Shown: positions 6,064-13,345, numbered from the stretch's first letter. The stretch is DNA of 20,517 nt from an uncultured Candidatus Saccharibacteria bacterium (GCA_937981355.1 CALJPD010000006.1:1-20517), one strand, 5' to 3'. Notes: generated by a model from the letters alone, not told the origin. Numbers and translations are program-made.

Positions 6064-6822
6064 TTAGCTAGTTATATTTTTTAATACATCAATAATCTCA
6101 GAGTCATCTCTTACTACCACAACATGCGGTAGAGTCAAGAACCAGGGCTGTTCATTATGAACAACAATGATTGGCTTATCAAGCGCCATCGCCATACCGA
6201 CTTCATATCTTGCACTTTCTTGGTCAGGTTCCCACAGATATATAAGTACATCTGCTTCAGCAATCGCTCTCTTTTCATCTATTGGAGAAAATCGTGACTG
6301 ATCATCGCGATAGTTTCGAAACCAATCACAGGGGATGGTATAGCCTGCAGATTCAAGCATTGTTGCCACACGATTAGCTCGCGAGAGATCTTTTCCAGCG
6401 CAATATATCCTTGGGGTGCTCCTCTTCTCCTCCCGATATTTCTCTGGCTGCGCCCGAAAAACCTCGACCCATTTGCTATCCTCCGCTAGATCGTTGTACG
6501 CAATATAATAGCGCCCTTGAAAACCGCCAGCATGTGCAGCTTTGCGCGCCACTGCGTCTTGCACCTGCTGAGGTGAAAAGCCAAAATCATCGCGCAGTGC
6601 ATCGAGAACAGCCTGCACATCCGCCAGCTCCTGCAGTGCCTCTTCTAGCCTATCATCGCCTAGTGGAATTTCGTTTGCCTCCTCATGAATCTTGCGTCGT
6701 AACTCACAGCGATACGCCGCACGATCCAATTGATGATACTCCGTATGGAGCACCTGCGGGTCGGCCTTGCATTTCTCGACAACTTTGTCGCGTACGAGCT
6801 TTTCGAGATAGAATCGCACCAT
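6064..6822 (-). CDS. MazG-like NTP pyrophosphohydrolase fused to a deoxyribosyltransferase-like domain
   Basis: This 252-residue protein joins two nucleotide-handling domains. Residues 1 to about 110 resemble the all-alpha MazG/phosphoribosyl-ATP pyrophosphohydrolase group: LEKLVRDKVVEK (6-17), then KIHEEANE (44-51) and RLEEALQELADVQAVLDAL (58-76), giving the acidic EE...E...ExxD metal-binding pattern. Residues about 137-250 resemble nucleoside 2-deoxyribosyltransferases: PRIYCAGKDLSRANRV (137-152), EADVLIYLW (189-197) and RYEVGMAMALDKPI (205-218), with E207 in the nucleophile position. The combination suggests a pathway that both splits the triphosphate and cleaves or exchanges the base of unwanted deoxynucleotides; that is inference. 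AAGGAGG lies 7 nt before the ATG. TATAAT at 6869-6864 may be its own -10. Confidence 0.82.
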   Translation of the reverse strand: MVRFYLEKLVRDKVVEKCKADPQVLHTEYHQLDRAAYRCELRRKIHEEANEIPLGDDRLEEALQELADVQAVLDALRDDFGFSPQQVQDAVARKAAHAGGFQGRYYIAYNDLAEDSKWVEVFRAQPEKYREEKRSTPRIYCAGKDLSRANRVATMLESAGYTIPCDWFRNYRDDQSRFSPIDEKRAIAEADVLIYLWEPDQESARYEVGMAMALDKPIIVVHNEQPWFLTLPHVVVVRDDSEIIDVLKNITS

Positions 6823-6911
6823 TGCTTTATCCTCCTTGCCTGTTGGTTGTTGGGTTTTTTGGGATTATATAGCCTACTATCAAAAATTACTATTATCTCA
6901 CAAGTATTTTA

Positions 6912-7421
6912 TCATGAATTTTGTTCATCACCATTCATGGTATTATTCTCACTTGCATTTTGCAACTCATCCCGTAGACGCATCCAGATCTTGCCAAGCT
7001 CATTGCGTCCAGCATGGTCGCTACCCCAACCCCAAAAGCTGTCATCGTCATTCATCTCCACAATATATCGGTCACCCGATGCAATGAGTGTCTCACGCAC
7101 AAGATCGTGCTGAGCAAGCTTGCAGCGTACAATTTCTTCCATAATTGCCACCTTTTTATCGTCCCAATTAGGATCTTCCTCAGCCTTATGCTGGTTGGCA
7201 AAATCAGACGCTAAGCGCGGTGAGCGACACAAGCGCACCTGTTCAGCCCGGGCTGGATTGGTATCAAAAAAATGCGCTGCTTGGTAGGCATGTTCGCTCG
7301 TAGGGTACAGCACGCCGCGCCACTCAACTTGGCATGGCGCAAAGTTATCAAAGACATACCAGCCATCTAAGAAAAAGCCAGCTGTGGTTGATTTGTTGTG
7401 TGCATTGTCTGTTATATTCAT
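6912..7421 (-). CDS. NADAR (YbiA-like) family N-glycosidase
   Basis: The 169-residue product is a NADAR-family protein. Members cleave N-glycosidic bonds: YbiA-type enzymes act on riboflavin-pathway intermediates, and others remove ADP-ribose from guanine in DNA or act on NAD-like molecules. Recognisable segments are WYVFDNFAP (21-29), LYPTSEHAYQAAHFF (38-52), NWDDKKVAIMEEIVRCK (85-101), and DDSFWGWGSDHAGRNELGKIWMRLR (126-150, key residues W130, G131, N140). I start at 7421, where GAGGT lies 6 nt upstream, rather than at the upstream ATG at 7448. It is the first of three nucleotide-related genes on this strand. No DarT-type toxin is adjacent, so a toxin-antitoxin role is not indicated. The exact substrate is open. 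Confidence 0.88.
   Translation of the reverse strand: MNITDNAHNKSTTAGFFLDGWYVFDNFAPCQVEWRGVLYPTSEHAYQAAHFFDTNPARAEQVRLCRSPRLASDFANQHKAEEDPNWDDKKVAIMEEIVRCKLAQHDLVRETLIASGDRYIVEMNDDDSFWGWGSDHAGRNELGKIWMRLRDELQNASENNTMNGDEQNS
6952..6965. repeat. CTTGCWTWTTGCAA motif, copy 3
   Basis: CTTGCATTTTGCAA within the 3' end of the NADAR gene. Being inside a coding sequence, this copy could be chance. Confidence 0.4.
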
Positions 7422-7719
7422 TATAGTACCTCTGTTATAGACTGTCATTTGCTGTGATTTTGCTCTTGTTACTATTACCTCTATTATTCGCTATTTCTCC
7501 TCTTTTCTGTCTTATTTTTGAATCATTTTGCTATATATTCAGATGTTTCTGTGATCTTTCTTTTACTTGCTTTTTGCAATCTAATTGATTCGATGTCACG
7601 TTATCTACATACTTCCTGGATTCTATACATAAACCGCTAGTTGGCCACGCCTATATATTAATCACACTCGACTCCATTTCCTATCTTTTGCCATTAGTAG
7701 CCTCCGTATGTCTTTTCTT
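7422..7719. other. AT-rich gap between ligA and the NADAR gene
   Basis: The 298-bp gap must hold the promoter of the NADAR gene. TATAAC at about 7441-7436 on the minus strand is one candidate, 14 nt before the ATG. It also holds motif copy 4 (7566-7579). Directly after ligA there is a tiny minus-strand frame at 7694-7662 (10 codons, starting MAKDRKW) with GGAGG 7 nt before its ATG. No ligA terminator is visible. Confidence 0.5.
7566..7579. repeat. CTTGCWTWTTGCAA motif, copy 4
   Basis: CTTGCTTTTTGCAA, identical to copy 1, about 145 nt upstream of the NADAR start codon in otherwise non-coding DNA. Confidence 0.55.
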
Positions 7720-9882
7720 CTACTGGATGAGTGTTAAGAATTGTGCTTCGTCAATAATCACCGTACCATACTTCTCCGCCTTGGCTCGCTTGCTCGTACC
7801 AACTTTACCACCAGCAACAAGGTAGGTGGTGTCTTTACTGACGCTGCTTTGGAAGGTACCACCCAGAGCACGGATTTTTTCAGCCGCTTGGTCGCGGCTC
7901 ATTGCTTGCAATGTGCCAGTGATAACGAATTTTTGACCAGCGAGCTGCTGTGACGATTGCGTATGTTGCGGCACGACACCACATTGAGCAAACTTATCCA
8001 GTAAAGCAACATTGTCTGCATCACTGAACCACGCGACGATCGATTCAGCCACTACCACGCCAATGCCATCAATCGCCTGCAGCTCGTCGAGTGTGGCAGA
8101 GCGCAGAAAGCCAAGCAATGGCTTGTCGTTTGCAAGTGTATTGATGAGTGCTTGCGATCCATTATGCAATGCATCCTTTTCTGAATCATTACGATTATTA
8201 TTCACACTGACCTGCTGAGGCACATCGCGTTTTGAATTATCTGCAAAATATTTCACAATATCGATTGCCGTCTGCGCACCCACATGGCGAATGCCCAGGC
8301 CGTAGAGGAAACGCTCAAGTGGTGGGCGCGTTGCAACAGCAATGGCATCGATAAGCTTCTGCGCCGAGACCTCGGCGAAGCGATCAAGTCGGAGAAGATC
8401 CTCCTTCCCTAGCATATAAATATCGGCTAGGTCATGTACCAAACCAGCCTCGACCAATGCAGCGACATTCTTCTCGCCAAGTGTGTCGATATCCAGTGCC
8501 CCTTTGGATGCAAAGTGCGTGAGGGCGCGTGTGAGGATAAGCGAGCTACTAGCACCACGTACCCGGTACACCGCCTCACCTGCAGGCCGATCGAACTGCA
8601 GCTCGGGATATTGGCGCTGGAGCTCGGCTGGGTAATCAATCGGCTTGGTATTGGCTGGGCGCAGCTCCAGCAGCACTCGCTCAACCTGCGGGATGATATC
8701 CCCTGCCTTGAAGATAACCACTGTGTCGCCACGCCGCACATCGAGCCGGGCGATCTCGTCGGCATTGTGCAGGCTGGCGTGCTGCACCGTCGTGCCAGCC
8801 ACGACGACTGGGTCGAACACCGCCACTGGTGTGGCAGCACCTGTCCGGCCAATACTAATGACGATATCGCGCACGATGGTAGTGGCTTGCTCGGCTGCGT
8901 ATTTGTAGGCCACTGCACCACGCGGGTTCTTACCCACCATACCCAGGCGGTCGTAGAGAGCGCGATTGTTGATCTTGATCACAAGGCCATCCGTATTGAA
9001 CGGTAAATCGCGGCGCTGCTCACCCCACTGCTGGACGAAGTTCATTACCTCAGCTAGGTTGGTAAAGACAGTCGCTTGCTGGTTACGTGTGATACCCAGC
9101 GCCGTCAAGGCGTCATAAGCGTAGCTATTGGTCGGCACCTCAGCCGCATCATCACGGATAACATCGTAACCCCGAAAATGGAGTGGGCGCTGCGCCACGA
9201 GTGCTGGGTCAAGCTGGCGGATAGTGCCAGCCGCGAGGTTACGCGGGTTGGCGAAGGCCGGCTGGCCAGCAGCTTGCTGCCGCTGGTTGAGCGCCGCAAA
9301 GTCGCGCTTGAGCATGACGATCTCCCCACGGATCTCTGTCCTGCCCCGCAGTAAGTGCTCAAAGCCAGGTGCTTCACGCAGACGTAGCGGCACATTGCGA
9401 ATCGTCCGTACATTATTCGTTACATCTTCGCCAACGTAGCTATCGCCCCGGGTCACAGCCCGCACAAGCACGCCATCGTTATAGATGAGTGCGCAGGCCA
9501 AGCCATCCATCTTGATATCGGCAAAAAACTCGTGCCTGTGCCCCGGCAAGAGCTTATCCATGCGCTGCACCCACGCCTCGACCTCCGCTGTGTCGAAGAC
9601 GTCATTGAGGCTGACCATCCGGCGGCGGTGCTGCACTTTGGTAAAGCCGCCTTTGAGGACGTTGCCGACCCGCTGGGTGGGCGAATCGGGCGTGATGAGC
9701 GCAGGGTGTGCGGCCTCGAGTTGCTTGAGCTCGGCAAAGAGGCTATCGTACACCGCGTCGCTCACGCTGGGCGCATCGAGCACATGATATTCGTAGCTAT
9801 AGCGGTTAAGCAGTTGGCGCAGCTCGGCACTGCGCTGAGCTAGCGACAGGTTGGGTGATGTTAGATGTTTGTCTTGTGTCAT
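7720..9882 (-). CDS. ligA: NAD-dependent DNA ligase, zinc-finger cysteines absent
   Basis: The 720-residue protein is the replicative NAD-dependent ligase that seals nicks using NAD as adenylate donor. Domain Ia occupies about 15-70 with YSYEYHVLDAPSVSDAVYD (28-46). The adenylation domain has the active-site K124 in KMDG, TEIRGEIVM (182-190), DGLVIKIN (298-305) and AYKYA (325-329). The OB fold includes GAATPVAVFDPVVVAGTTV (348-366) and GDIIPQVERV (394-403). Helix-hairpin-helix repeats follow from about 460 (HFASKGALDIDTLGE), and a BRCT domain covers 645-720. The region 412-450, where the Cys4 zinc finger should be, contains no cysteine. About 35 extra Asn/Ser/Asp-rich residues (548-586) interrupt the helix-hairpin-helix part. 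AAGGAG lies 5 nt before the ATG, and TATACT is at 9907-9902. Confidence 0.96.
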   Translation of the reverse strand: MTQDKHLTSPNLSLAQRSAELRQLLNRYSYEYHVLDAPSVSDAVYDSLFAELKQLEAAHPALITPDSPTQRVGNVLKGGFTKVQHRRRMVSLNDVFDTAEVEAWVQRMDKLLPGHRHEFFADIKMDGLACALIYNDGVLVRAVTRGDSYVGEDVTNNVRTIRNVPLRLREAPGFEHLLRGRTEIRGEIVMLKRDFAALNQRQQAAGQPAFANPRNLAAGTIRQLDPALVAQRPLHFRGYDVIRDDAAEVPTNSYAYDALTALGITRNQQATVFTNLAEVMNFVQQWGEQRRDLPFNTDGLVIKINNRALYDRLGMVGKNPRGAVAYKYAAEQATTIVRDIVISIGRTGAATPVAVFDPVVVAGTTVQHASLHNADEIARLDVRRGDTVVIFKAGDIIPQVERVLLELRPANTKPIDYPAELQRQYPELQFDRPAGEAVYRVRGASSSLILTRALTHFASKGALDIDTLGEKNVAALVEAGLVHDLADIYMLGKEDLLRLDRFAEVSAQKLIDAIAVATRPPLERFLYGLGIRHVGAQTAIDIVKYFADNSKRDVPQQVSVNNNRNDSEKDALHNGSQALINTLANDKPLLGFLRSATLDELQAIDGIGVVVAESIVAWFSDADNVALLDKFAQCGVVPQHTQSSQQLAGQKFVITGTLQAMSRDQAAEKIRALGGTFQSSVSKDTTYLVAGGKVGTSKRAKAEKYGTVIIDEAQFLTLIQ

Positions 9883-9901
9883 AGTGACTCCTTACTGCTT
9901 T

Positions 9902-9907
9902 AGTATA
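9902..9907 (-). promoter_or_regulatory. -10 element of ligA
   Basis: TATACT on the minus strand, 19 nt before the ligA ATG. The resulting leader of about 13 nt just contains the AAGGAG ribosome-binding site. Unlike several neighbours this gene is leadered. No convincing -35 is visible. Confidence 0.5.
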
Positions 9908-10175
9908 GCGGAATTTAGCGGTGGGCGCAGTGTTTTATCGGACGAAGTGTGGGCTGCCACCAAGAGAGTAAAGATTTTTAAGACTTACGTTTGATATTGC
10001 CCTGCTAAAGAATGCTGTGTACAATTACAATTTATCTCGCTATTTAGCTCTAGGGTATATAAGCAGTAATCATCAGACAAAAACCACTGCACAGCTAAGT
10101 GAAGACTCTCTCATTACACACATTGTTTGTCCAGCAACAGACTTCAAACTACACTATTTATTAAGGCACGCCATC
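9908..10175. other. Non-coding gap between ligA and the membrane protein gene
   Basis: I see no gene, RNA or clear terminator here. A weak hairpin (CACT/AGTG, about 10087-10103) followed by TTTTT on the minus strand might end the htpX transcript. An apparent plus-strand frame from 10017 runs over the coding 3' end of the neighbouring gene and looks spurious. Confidence 0.45.
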
Positions 10176-11426
10176 CTACGCTGGCGCTGCCGTATCATCA
10201 ACGATCTTGCGATAGAGGAGGTAGATGTACGCTGCGCACCACACCACCGTCACCGAGCTGATGAAGCCCGCGAGGACGGGCATCGTCGGCACAGAGGCGT
10301 ACCATTGCCAGAGGTGCTTGAGCCAGGCATCAAGGAGAATAGCAGGGATCATCACCACGCACCACAGCACTGCCACACTGCCAAATAGCCACAGCAGCCG
10401 ATACAAAATCCGCAGCCGTCGCCCTACCACCAGGTCGCCCGCCGCTGCCAGCGCCCGCATGGGGTACATACCGGGCAGCGTCACCACCACAAGCGCAATG
10501 AAGGTGCTCGTGCCCCAATAGAGCGTCAGCACCGCCACAGTGGCTAGCAGTACATAGAAGAGCATCGAGCCAAAGCCCTCGCTAATCACCCCATTGCTCG
10601 ACAGACCGATATACACCAGCGCCATCGCCCCCAGTGGGATAAGCTGCACGAGGAAGACGAGGACAATCATCAGCGTGGCTACCAGTGGTGCACAGGCATT
10701 ATACAGCCCATCGCGCAGGCGTGGCGCTCGCCCTGCCTTATACTCGCGTAATAGCCACACTGTGGTGAGCCACACCAACAAAAAGCCTAGCACCACATAG
10801 AGCTGCTGGTCGGCACTGAGGTTGCCGCTACCCGTACCAAAGGCCGTCACCATGAGGAGTCCTGCCTCGCCTAGCTTGCCCCAGGCACCAGTGAGAATAT
10901 CTTTGCCCGACTCTGCTAGCATGCTTTGCAGGCGGTCGTACATCGTCTGGTTGGTAATTGCCCCCAGCGCCAAGAGTAGCACGGCATAAAACACCGCCAA
11001 GAGGCACAACGTCCGCCAGTGCGCCCGCACCATCCGCATCACTTGTGCAGTAAAGGCGACGTAACCTGGCAATTGCAATGAACGCGCATAATCGCGCCGG
11101 CGCGTGCGGCGGAAGCTCCGGTGTGGTCGTCGCTGTTGTAAATTATGCAACCATTGGCGGCTACTCGCCACTACCCTGCCACCACGAGCCCACCAGGTCC
11201 GCCAGTGGAGGTTAGTGCGCCAGCTGGGTAGCACTGATGGAGCATCATCCGCGTGCGGCGAGCAAGCCTTTGCAGGAGCAGTGCCATGAGAGGATGGTGT
11301 TGCCTTTTTTGCAACGTTAGGGTATTTTACCTCTGTTTTTGAACCATGCTTGCTTGCGCGCGCCACAGGAGCGGTGCGTGAGGCTGAGCGGCGAGTTGAC
11401 TTCGTTGTTTTTTTTGCCACAGGCAC
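10176..11426 (-). CDS. Polytopic membrane protein with a long basic N-terminal tail
   Basis: This 416-residue protein is not one I can name. Residues 1 to about 130 are hydrophilic, rich in Lys, Arg, Ser and Ala (for example KKTTKSTRRS and RRTRRRDYARS) and probably disordered and cytoplasmic. From 138 there are about six hydrophobic segments, roughly 138-158, 208-226, 245-275, 286-316, 343-366 and 383-405. The loop YPMRALAAAGDLVVGRRLRI (321-340) resembles the cytoplasmic loops of YciC/DUF975-like membrane proteins, a weak likeness only. The start is a GTG at 11426, 4 nt after the htpX stop codon, with no clear ribosome-binding site, so translation is probably coupled to htpX. A role in the same envelope-quality process as HtpX is possible but unproven. 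Confidence 0.75.
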   Translation of the reverse strand: MPVAKKTTKSTRRSASRTAPVARASKHGSKTEVKYPNVAKKATPSSHGTAPAKACSPHADDAPSVLPSWRTNLHWRTWWARGGRVVASSRQWLHNLQQRRPHRSFRRTRRRDYARSLQLPGYVAFTAQVMRMVRAHWRTLCLLAVFYAVLLLALGAITNQTMYDRLQSMLAESGKDILTGAWGKLGEAGLLMVTAFGTGSGNLSADQQLYVVLGFLLVWLTTVWLLREYKAGRAPRLRDGLYNACAPLVATLMIVLVFLVQLIPLGAMALVYIGLSSNGVISEGFGSMLFYVLLATVAVLTLYWGTSTFIALVVVTLPGMYPMRALAAAGDLVVGRRLRILYRLLWLFGSVAVLWCVVMIPAILLDAWLKHLWQWYASVPTMPVLAGFISSVTVVWCAAYIYLLYRKIVDDTAAPA

Positions 11427-11430
11427 GACC

Positions 11431-12324
11431 CTACCATTTGTTCATATCTTCGTTGAGGCGCTTGATGCGATCTTCGAGCGGCGGGTGGGTGCTAAACAAC
11501 CGGCTAAAGAACCCCGGCTTGAGCGGGTTCACCATAAACATATTAGCGCTTGAGCTGACCTGCTTCTCCATCGGGCGAGTGTATGCCTGCAGCTTGCCTA
11601 GCGCGCTAGCCAGGCCAGCTGGGTCGCGTGTCGTTAGTGCACCAGTCGCATCGGCCAGGTACTCACGCTGGCGACTCACCGCCATTTGCATAATGGCTGC
11701 TACGATGGGTGCGAGGATAATAGCAACAATGCCAAGCACCAACAGTACCGGATTAGTCTCGCGGTCATCATTGTCACGGAACCATAGCATGCGCAGCGCA
11801 ATATCCGACACCAAGCCGATCGCACTCACCAGGCCAAAGGTAATCATACTCACCCGAATATCGTAATTTTGGACGTGCCCCATCTCGTGGGCCAGCACAG
11901 CGGTCAGCTCACGATCATCCATAATCTCCAGCAGGCCCGTCGTCACGCCCACAATGGCATGCTTGGGGTCGCGGCCGGTGGCAAAGGCATTCGGTGCTGG
12001 GTCGTCGATAATATACACCTGCGGCATAGGTAACCCCACGGTGATAGCAAGATTCTCAACGATGCGCCACAAACGCGGGTTATCTGCCTTGCGAATCTCC
12101 ACCGCACCAGTCATATTCATAGCAAGCTTGGAAGCGATGAAGTACTGCACTAGTGCATAGATCAGCGCCCCAATAAACGTTCCCCAAAAGATCGTCAAGT
12201 TACCCTGCATACCGCGGCTATTCATAATCAACTGCGCCGCCAGGCCAATCACCGCCACCATCGCGACGAAGACGATCATCAAAATAACTGTATTACGTTT
12301 GTTGTGTGCAATTGCTCTGTACAT
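11431..12324 (-). CDS. htpX: HtpX-type membrane zinc metalloprotease
   Basis: The 297-residue protein is an M48-family HtpX protease, which degrades misfolded membrane proteins. It has two N-terminal membrane segments (about 13-33 and 46-65), the zinc-binding HEMGH motif at 146-150, the third ligand E221 in SRQREYLADATGA (217-229), two further hydrophobic segments (about 160-176 and 193-214) between them, and the C-terminal FSTHPPLEDRI (277-287) typical of the family. The start at 12324 is 6 nt after a TACAAT hexamer with no ribosome-binding site, so the mRNA is probably leaderless; the frame does extend upstream to 12375 but lacks family similarity there. It is followed closely by the membrane protein at 10176 and lies downstream of lemA, a very common pairing, though a terminator separates the two. 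Confidence 0.95.
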   Translation of the reverse strand: MYRAIAHNKRNTVILMIVFVAMVAVIGLAAQLIMNSRGMQGNLTIFWGTFIGALIYALVQYFIASKLAMNMTGAVEIRKADNPRLWRIVENLAITVGLPMPQVYIIDDPAPNAFATGRDPKHAIVGVTTGLLEIMDDRELTAVLAHEMGHVQNYDIRVSMITFGLVSAIGLVSDIALRMLWFRDNDDRETNPVLLVLGIVAIILAPIVAAIMQMAVSRQREYLADATGALTTRDPAGLASALGKLQAYTRPMEKQVSSSANMFMVNPLKPGFFSRLFSTHPPLEDRIKRLNEDMNKW

Positions 12325-12330
12325 AGATAT

Positions 12331-12336
12331 ATTGTA
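12331..12336 (-). promoter_or_regulatory. -10 element for leaderless htpX
   Basis: TACAAT on the minus strand ends 6 nt before the htpX ATG. Its presence after the lemA terminator shows that htpX can be transcribed on its own. Confidence 0.55.
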
Positions 12337-12402
12337 GCAGATAATGGTGGTTTTGCGAGGTGGAGCTAATGCCAAAAAGCGGCACCGTGGGATTCAAAAT
12401 AT

Positions 12403-12428
12403 AAAAAACCGCCCTCTCCATGGGGCGG
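12403..12428 (-). terminator. Intrinsic terminator of lemA
   Basis: CCGCCC (12409-12414) and GGGCGG (12423-12428) form a GC-rich stem with an 8-nt loop, followed by six T on the minus strand. It starts 25 nt after the lemA stop codon. Confidence 0.8.
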
Positions 12429-12453
12429 CTTTTGTATATAGTGTGCGAGGTAT

Positions 12454-13023
12454 CTAGAACTGCACTTGCACTGGGTTTTCGACACTGGCGCGGTCTTCCA
12501 CCTCGAAGAACTCGCGGGCTTTGAAGCCGAGCATGCCAGCCACGATGTTAGCGGGGAACATAGCGATGCGGGTGTTGAGGTCGCGCACACCACCGTTGTA
12601 GAAGCGGCGCGCTGCCTGGATCTTGTCCTCAGTGTCCACCAGCTCTTGCTGCAGCTGGATGAAGTTTTGGTTGGCCTTGAGCTCTGGGTAGGCCTCTGCT
12701 ACGGCAAACAAGCTCTTCAGAGCGCCCTCGATCATATTCTCTGCCGCAGCCGTCTCTTGCACGCCTTGGGCATTCATGATGGCACTGCGAGCCTCAGCCA
12801 CATTCTCGAAGACTTCCTTCTCGTGCGCTGCGTAGCCCTTTACCGTACCGACTAAGTTCGGGATGAGGTCTGTCCGGCGCTTAAGCTGGACAGTAATGTC
12901 GCTCCAGGCTTCGTCCACGCGGATCTTCAGCTTGACCAAGCTGTTGTACGTTGCCCACATGAAGATGCCAAACAGAACGAGCAGGCCAATCACGCCGAGC
13001 AAAACGATTAATGCTGTTGTCAT
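12454..13023 (-). CDS. lemA: LemA family membrane protein
   Basis: The 189-residue protein is a LemA-family member. It has one N-terminal hydrophobic segment (about 4-24) and an otherwise helical body with the family signatures RRTDLIPNLVGTVKGYA (49-65), AYPELKANQNF (111-121) and TEDKIQAARRFYN (132-144). LemA proteins are single-pass membrane proteins of uncertain biochemical role that often neighbour htpX, as here, and are thought to act in envelope stress or quality control. The ATG at 13023 has AGGAG 10 nt upstream, a rather long spacing. An extended -10 element lies at 13063-13055. The gene has its own terminator, so lemA and htpX are adjacent but separately expressed units. Confidence 0.95.
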   Translation of the reverse strand: MTTALIVLLGVIGLLVLFGIFMWATYNSLVKLKIRVDEAWSDITVQLKRRTDLIPNLVGTVKGYAAHEKEVFENVAEARSAIMNAQGVQETAAAENMIEGALKSLFAVAEAYPELKANQNFIQLQQELVDTEDKIQAARRFYNGGVRDLNTRIAMFPANIVAGMLGFKAREFFEVEDRASVENPVQVQF

Positions 13024-13054
13024 AGTGTCGTTTCTCCTTTTTGGTTATAGCTTT

Positions 13055-13063
13055 ATTATAGCA
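13055..13063 (-). promoter_or_regulatory. Extended -10 promoter of lemA
   Basis: TTGCTATAAT on the minus strand includes the TGnTATAAT form of an extended -10 promoter. No good -35 is visible, as expected for this class. The leader to the ATG is about 25 nt. Confidence 0.6.
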
Positions 13064-13166
13064 AATTGTGTGGCTTTCGCCAGCGGTTGGGGTAATTCTA
13101 CAATAAATCTTGGGCTAATAGCTACTACGACCGCTACCACACACTACCCTTCTGGCTATGCACACG

Positions 13167-13190
13167 AAAAAACCACTCTCCCCGAGTGGT
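13167..13190 (-). terminator. Intrinsic terminator of tRNA-Leu
   Basis: GAGTGGT (13184-13190) and ACCACTC (13172-13178) pair perfectly around a 5-nt loop, followed by six T on the minus strand. The stem begins about 20 nt past the tRNA 3' end. Confidence 0.8.
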
Positions 13191-13210
13191 CTTCTCTGTT
13201 ATATCACGCC

Positions 13211-13296
13211 TGGTGCGCAAGGCGGGAATCGAACCCGCACGGCTTTTGGCCAAGGGATTTTAAGTCCCTCGCGTCTACCAGTTCCGCCACTCGCGC
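13211..13296 (-). tRNA. tRNA-Leu, anticodon UAA
   Basis: The minus strand folds as a class II tRNA of 86 nt with an encoded CCA end. The 7-bp acceptor stem starts GCGCGAG and pairs with CTTGCGC (one G-U). The anticodon stem GGGA/TCCC encloses CTTAAAA, giving anticodon TAA for UUA codons. A long variable arm follows, and the T loop is GGTTCGATTCC. The discriminator base is A, as required by LeuRS. Confidence 0.95.
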
Positions 13297-13337
13297 GTGC
13301 AATCGCACTTCTGGCATAGCAGCCATGTGCTGCTTGT

Positions 13338-13345
13338 ATTATACT
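13338..13345. promoter_or_regulatory. Bidirectional -10 element between tRNA-Leu and the hydrolase gene
   Basis: The same ATTATACT 8-mer as at 4047-4054. TATACT (13340-13345, plus) lies 6 nt before the hydrolase ATG at 13352. TATAAT (13343-13338, minus) would start the tRNA-Leu precursor about 35 nt before the mature 5' end. Confidence 0.6.

Noticed and set aside
6912..7421. DarT-NADAR toxin-antitoxin pair
   Set aside because: No DarT-like ADP-ribosyltransferase is adjacent on either side.
10017..10388. 123-codon plus-strand frame upstream and antisense of the membrane-protein gene
   Set aside because: Its second half is antisense to the coding 3' end at 10176, and it has neither ribosome-binding site nor recognisable domain.
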